From: Streptomyces thinghirensis | Lineage (GTDB): Bacteria; Actinomycetota; Actinomycetia; Streptomycetales; Streptomycetaceae | Assembly (NCBI GenBank): GCA_021502835.1 | Contig: JAKFGP010000017.1 | Span: 1 to 64,000 of the forward strand | Direction of reading: 5' to 3' | Length of the DNA stretch: 64,000 nt | In this document: positions 62,018 through 64,000 of the stretch, piece after piece | How the letters are laid out: each line of letters opens with the position of its first letter | Position numbering within the stretch: position 1 is the stretch's first letter | Position numbers and translations under genes: made by a program | The notes under the pieces: model-generated | Seen by the model: the letters and a program-made list of their open reading frames with translations, nothing else | What the model was told of the DNA's origin: nothing | Database searches by the model: none

Positions 62018-62965
62018 ATGAGCCTGCGGCAGATGGAGTACTTCCTGACGGTCGTCGATGGAGGCGTCCTTCACCCGAGCGGCCGAGACGCTCCACTGGC
62101 CGCAGTCCGCGCTCTCCCACCAGATCAAGGCCCTGGAGGAGTCGGTCGGCGGGCCCTGCTGAGCGCATGCCGCGCGGGGTGCGCCTGACCCCGATGGGCC
62201 GCGCGTTCCGTCCGCACGCCGAACTCGCCGTCCGCAGCGCCGCCCAGCCCGCCGCGCGGCCCGCGCCGCCGCCGGGGTCGAGGGCGGGGAACCACATCGC
62301 GGCCGGCGCACTCGGTCGCCGTCGGCATCCTGCCCGACGTCTTCGCCCGCCTGGCGCGCCGCGCACCCCGGTGTCCTGCTGCACCTCCACGAGTACGCGA
62401 CGACCGAGGCACTGGGGAGGAGGTCGAGCGCGGGACCGCGGACCTCGCCGTCGGCCCGACGCCCCCGACTGGCCCGGCACCGTCGTCACGGTCGGCGAGG
62501 AGGAGATCGTCCTCGTGGTGCCCTTCGACGACCGGTTCGCGGGCCGTACGACGGTGACGTTGCCCGAACTCGCGGACTGGCCCTGGGTCGGTGCGCCATG
62601 GAACCCGTCATCGAGGGCGAACGCTTCCTCGACTGGGCGTGCGGATCGCCGGTTTCCGGCCGTACACCGCCGTCTTCACCGAGCACACGTCGACGGCCGT
62701 GCGGATGGCCGCCGCCGTCGGCGTCTGCACGGCGCCCTCGCACATCGGGGGCGGCAGCGGCCGGCGGGGCTGCGTGGTCCTGACGCCCGACCCGCCCTGG
62801 CGACGCGCCCTGGCGGTCTTCGCGCGGGCACCGCCAGGCGGCGCCGCCGAGGCCTTCGTCGACCTCCTGCGCCTGACGTGGCCGGGCCGGGCACCCACCG
62901 CCCCGCCCACCTCACCGGCCCGCCCGGCCGACATCTGCGGCATCCCGGCCTCGGCGCTGGGCTGA
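62018..62965 (+). CDS. LysR-family transcriptional regulator
   Basis: About 315 residues from ATG 62018 (MSLRQMEYFLTVVD). The helix-turn-helix SFTRAAETLHWSQSALSHQI plus KALEESVGGPLLERMPRGVR is followed by the effector domain: HIAAVHSVAVGILPDVFARW, HPGVLLHLHEYATTEALEEE, RGTADLAVGPTPPDWPGTVV, EEIVLVVPFDDRFAGRTTVT and LTPDPPWRRALAVFARAPPG. TGA 62963-62965. Divergent from lpd (about 120 bp gap with GGTGGTTGG repeats), which makes lpd a candidate target. Shifts lie near 62060, 62150, 62245, 62315, 62410, 62590, 62635 and 62730. Confidence 0.8.
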
Positions 62966-63353
62966 CGCCGCGTCCCGCCCGGCCCCCGCCTACGGCCCGG
63001 GGCCGCGCGGCCGGCATCCGGCCCCGAGGGCGGCCCTGGGGCTCGTCCGTCCCGGGGCCTGTCCGTCCCGACGCTCAGCGCCGTGGCTCGTTCGCCGGCG
63101 CCCGTCCCCCGACGTTCAGCCCCCGTGGCTCGTCTGCCCCGACGCTCCGCCCTGGGGTCCGTCTGCCCCGGAGCGCGTCTGCCCCCCACGTTCAGCCCCG
63201 GCGCCCGTCCACCGCGCGCCCGTCTGCCCCAGTGCCCGTCCGCCTTGCGCCCGTGCGCCCCGTGGCTCGGTCGCCGGCGCCCGTCCCCCGACGCTCAGCC
63301 CCGGGCCCGTCGGCCCCGGCGCCAGTCCACCTCCCGCTCGTCCGCCCCGACGC
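62966..63353. repeat. Degenerate repeats between LysR and treY
   Basis: A 41-base unit beginning CGTGGCTCG and containing GCCGGCGCCCGTCCCCCGAC occurs at 63082-63122 and 63261-63301 (179 bp apart, two differences), with a partial third copy from 63125. The word GACGYTCAGC recurs near 63070, 63111, 63290 and 63350, and a CACGTTCAGC variant lies near 63188. Between them are CGTCTGCCCC/CGTCCGCC words. No coding bias; the convergent genes end on either side. Confidence 0.7.
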
Positions 63354-64000
63354 TCAGCCCCCGCCCCCTTCCTCCGCCCCCACCCGCTCCAGCAGTGCCA
63401 CCGGTACCCCCGCGAAAAGGTCCTCCACGCGCGCGTGCCCCGTGAACTGGCGTCCGGGCGTCAGGGCGTCGGCCCAGCGGCCCGGCGGCAGGGGCAGTGC
63501 CGTGTCCTGCCAGCCGCCCGCCTCGGCCAGCCGCGGTGACAGCCGGGTCACGGCCGTGACGACGGCCCGGAGCGGACGAACGCCACGCAGTGCCGCCGCG
63601 TGACCCTCGGCGGGCGGCGGCCGTCGTACGTCGCCGCGTCGCCGAACGCGTCGGGGCGCCGCGGTGCGGTGCGAGCGCCGCCCGTGTCACCGCGTCCCTT
63701 TCTCACCGCCCTCGTCCGGCTCCCATCGCCTCACCGAACCGCACGGGACGGCGGTTGCATCCGGGTCCACCAGGGCCAGGTACTCGCCCTCGGTGCCCTG
63801 GTAGGGGTCCGGCACCCCCGGCATCGTCAGGTGCGTCGGGCCGTGCCGAGGACGTTGGCGAGGATGCGCGGTTCCAGGGCGTCGCGGGCGGCGACTACCC
63901 GCTCGCCCGGCGCGCGCGCACCCCGCCGCCAACGAACTGGCCACCGCCTCCTCGCACGGCGGCTCCTGGTCCGTCCAGCCGGCACACATCCCGCCCCGCG
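63354..64000 (-). CDS. treY: Malto-oligosyltrehalose synthase, C-terminal part (runs off the window)
   Basis: GH13 enzyme that converts the reducing end of maltooligosaccharides into a trehalosyl unit, the substrate of TreZ. Visible are GWTDQEPPCEEAVASF-type sequence, LTMPGVPDPYQGTEGEYLAL (the conserved TreY/GH13 late motif P-G-x-P-D-x-Y-Q-G-x-E), LVDPDATAVP, VTRLSPRLAEAGGWQDTALP and LPPGRWADALTPGRQFTGHA, then VEDLFAGVPVALLERVGAEE at the C-terminus, TGA 63354-63356. About 215 residues lie in the window; the N-terminal two thirds are beyond base 64000. Shifts lie near 63890, 63845, 63700, 63590 and 63560. Confidence 0.85.

Noticed and set aside
61585..63603. 672-codon forward open frame across lpd, LysR and the repeats
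   Set aside because: Crosses a divergent promoter, uses LysR only in part, and continues through non-coding repeats; a frameshift and GC-bias artefact.

Overview
The window is high-GC (about 72-73%) actinobacterial chromosome with very strong third-position G/C bias, and its gene content points to Streptomyces: a CprB/ScbR-type gamma-butyrolactone-receptor homologue next to germacradienol/geosmin synthase, a conservon (cvnABCD) block, a Streptomyces-type subtilisin inhibitor, the DUF6230/DUF6114 pair, and the coproporphyrin-dependent haem genes hemY-chdC. No rRNA, tRNA, CRISPR array or recognisable insertion sequence was seen. The most important caveat is quality. Nearly every gene is split between two or three reading frames by single-base indels, plus some substitutions. 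The problem is dense from 1 to about 47 kb and milder from about 48 to 64 kb. Housekeeping genes such as murC, hemY and lpd are affected equally, so I read this as uncorrected sequencing error and annotate reconstructed genes across the frameshifts. Starts and stops are therefore approximate where stated.

Layout. 1-5.2 kb: a phytanoyl-CoA-type dioxygenase (5' end outside the window), about 1.3 kb of poorly resolved sequence, then a tightly overlapping operon of type III PLP decarboxylase, GNAT and MFS exporter. 5.2-11.4 kb: rhomboid protease, CoA-disulfide-reductase-like flavoprotein, DUF4349 lipoprotein, hemY and chdC. 11.5-19.6 kb: secreted alpha/beta hydrolase, a three-gene DUF692 (MNIO) module, GNAT, PTH2-like protein, a two-gene ABC exporter, a small Cys protein and a polysaccharide deacetylase. 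19.7-27.7 kb: Rieske-domain oxidoreductase, PhoX phosphatase, slipin, a small-peptide/carbonic anhydrase/SulP operon, and zapE. 27.9-31.3 kb: RibD-like reductase, an unknown conserved protein, murC and msrB. 31.3-36.1 kb: an OmpR-type two-component system divergent from a ferric-reductase-like membrane flavoprotein, an FMN-binding protein and ApbE. 36.2-39.8 kb: a glycine-betaine-type ABC importer. 39.8-44.7 kb: the conservon and a type-1 solute-binding lipoprotein. 45-46.2 kb: the DUF6230/DUF6114 pair. 46.8-52.1 kb: secreted protein, cprB, ARMT1/DUF89 protein and geoA. 52.2-64 kb: PDZ protein, metallophosphoesterase, M24 peptidase, APH-like protein, treZ, DUF1707-FHA protein, M14 carboxypeptidase overlapping an SSI inhibitor, lpd, LysR and the C-terminal part of treY, which runs off the window.

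How the genes work together. Several compact units stand out from spacing alone. The decarboxylase/GNAT/MFS unit looks like polyamine-type amine production, acylation and export. DUF692 and its partner share a GTGA stop/start overlap next to a TIGR04222 membrane protein, so this is a candidate peptide-modifying system. Carbonic anhydrase and SulP share a GTGA overlap behind a 37-codon membrane peptide. The ferric-reductase/FMN-binding/ApbE genes form a flavinylated extracytoplasmic electron-transfer unit. The carboxypeptidase and the protease inhibitor share an ATGA overlap. Non-coding features of note are a 13-bp iteron array (53601-53667), degenerate repeats at 48.3-48.5 and 63.0-63.35 kb, a perfect 16-bp hairpin at 26418-26456, and a 99-bp-spaced copy of the chdC 3' end.
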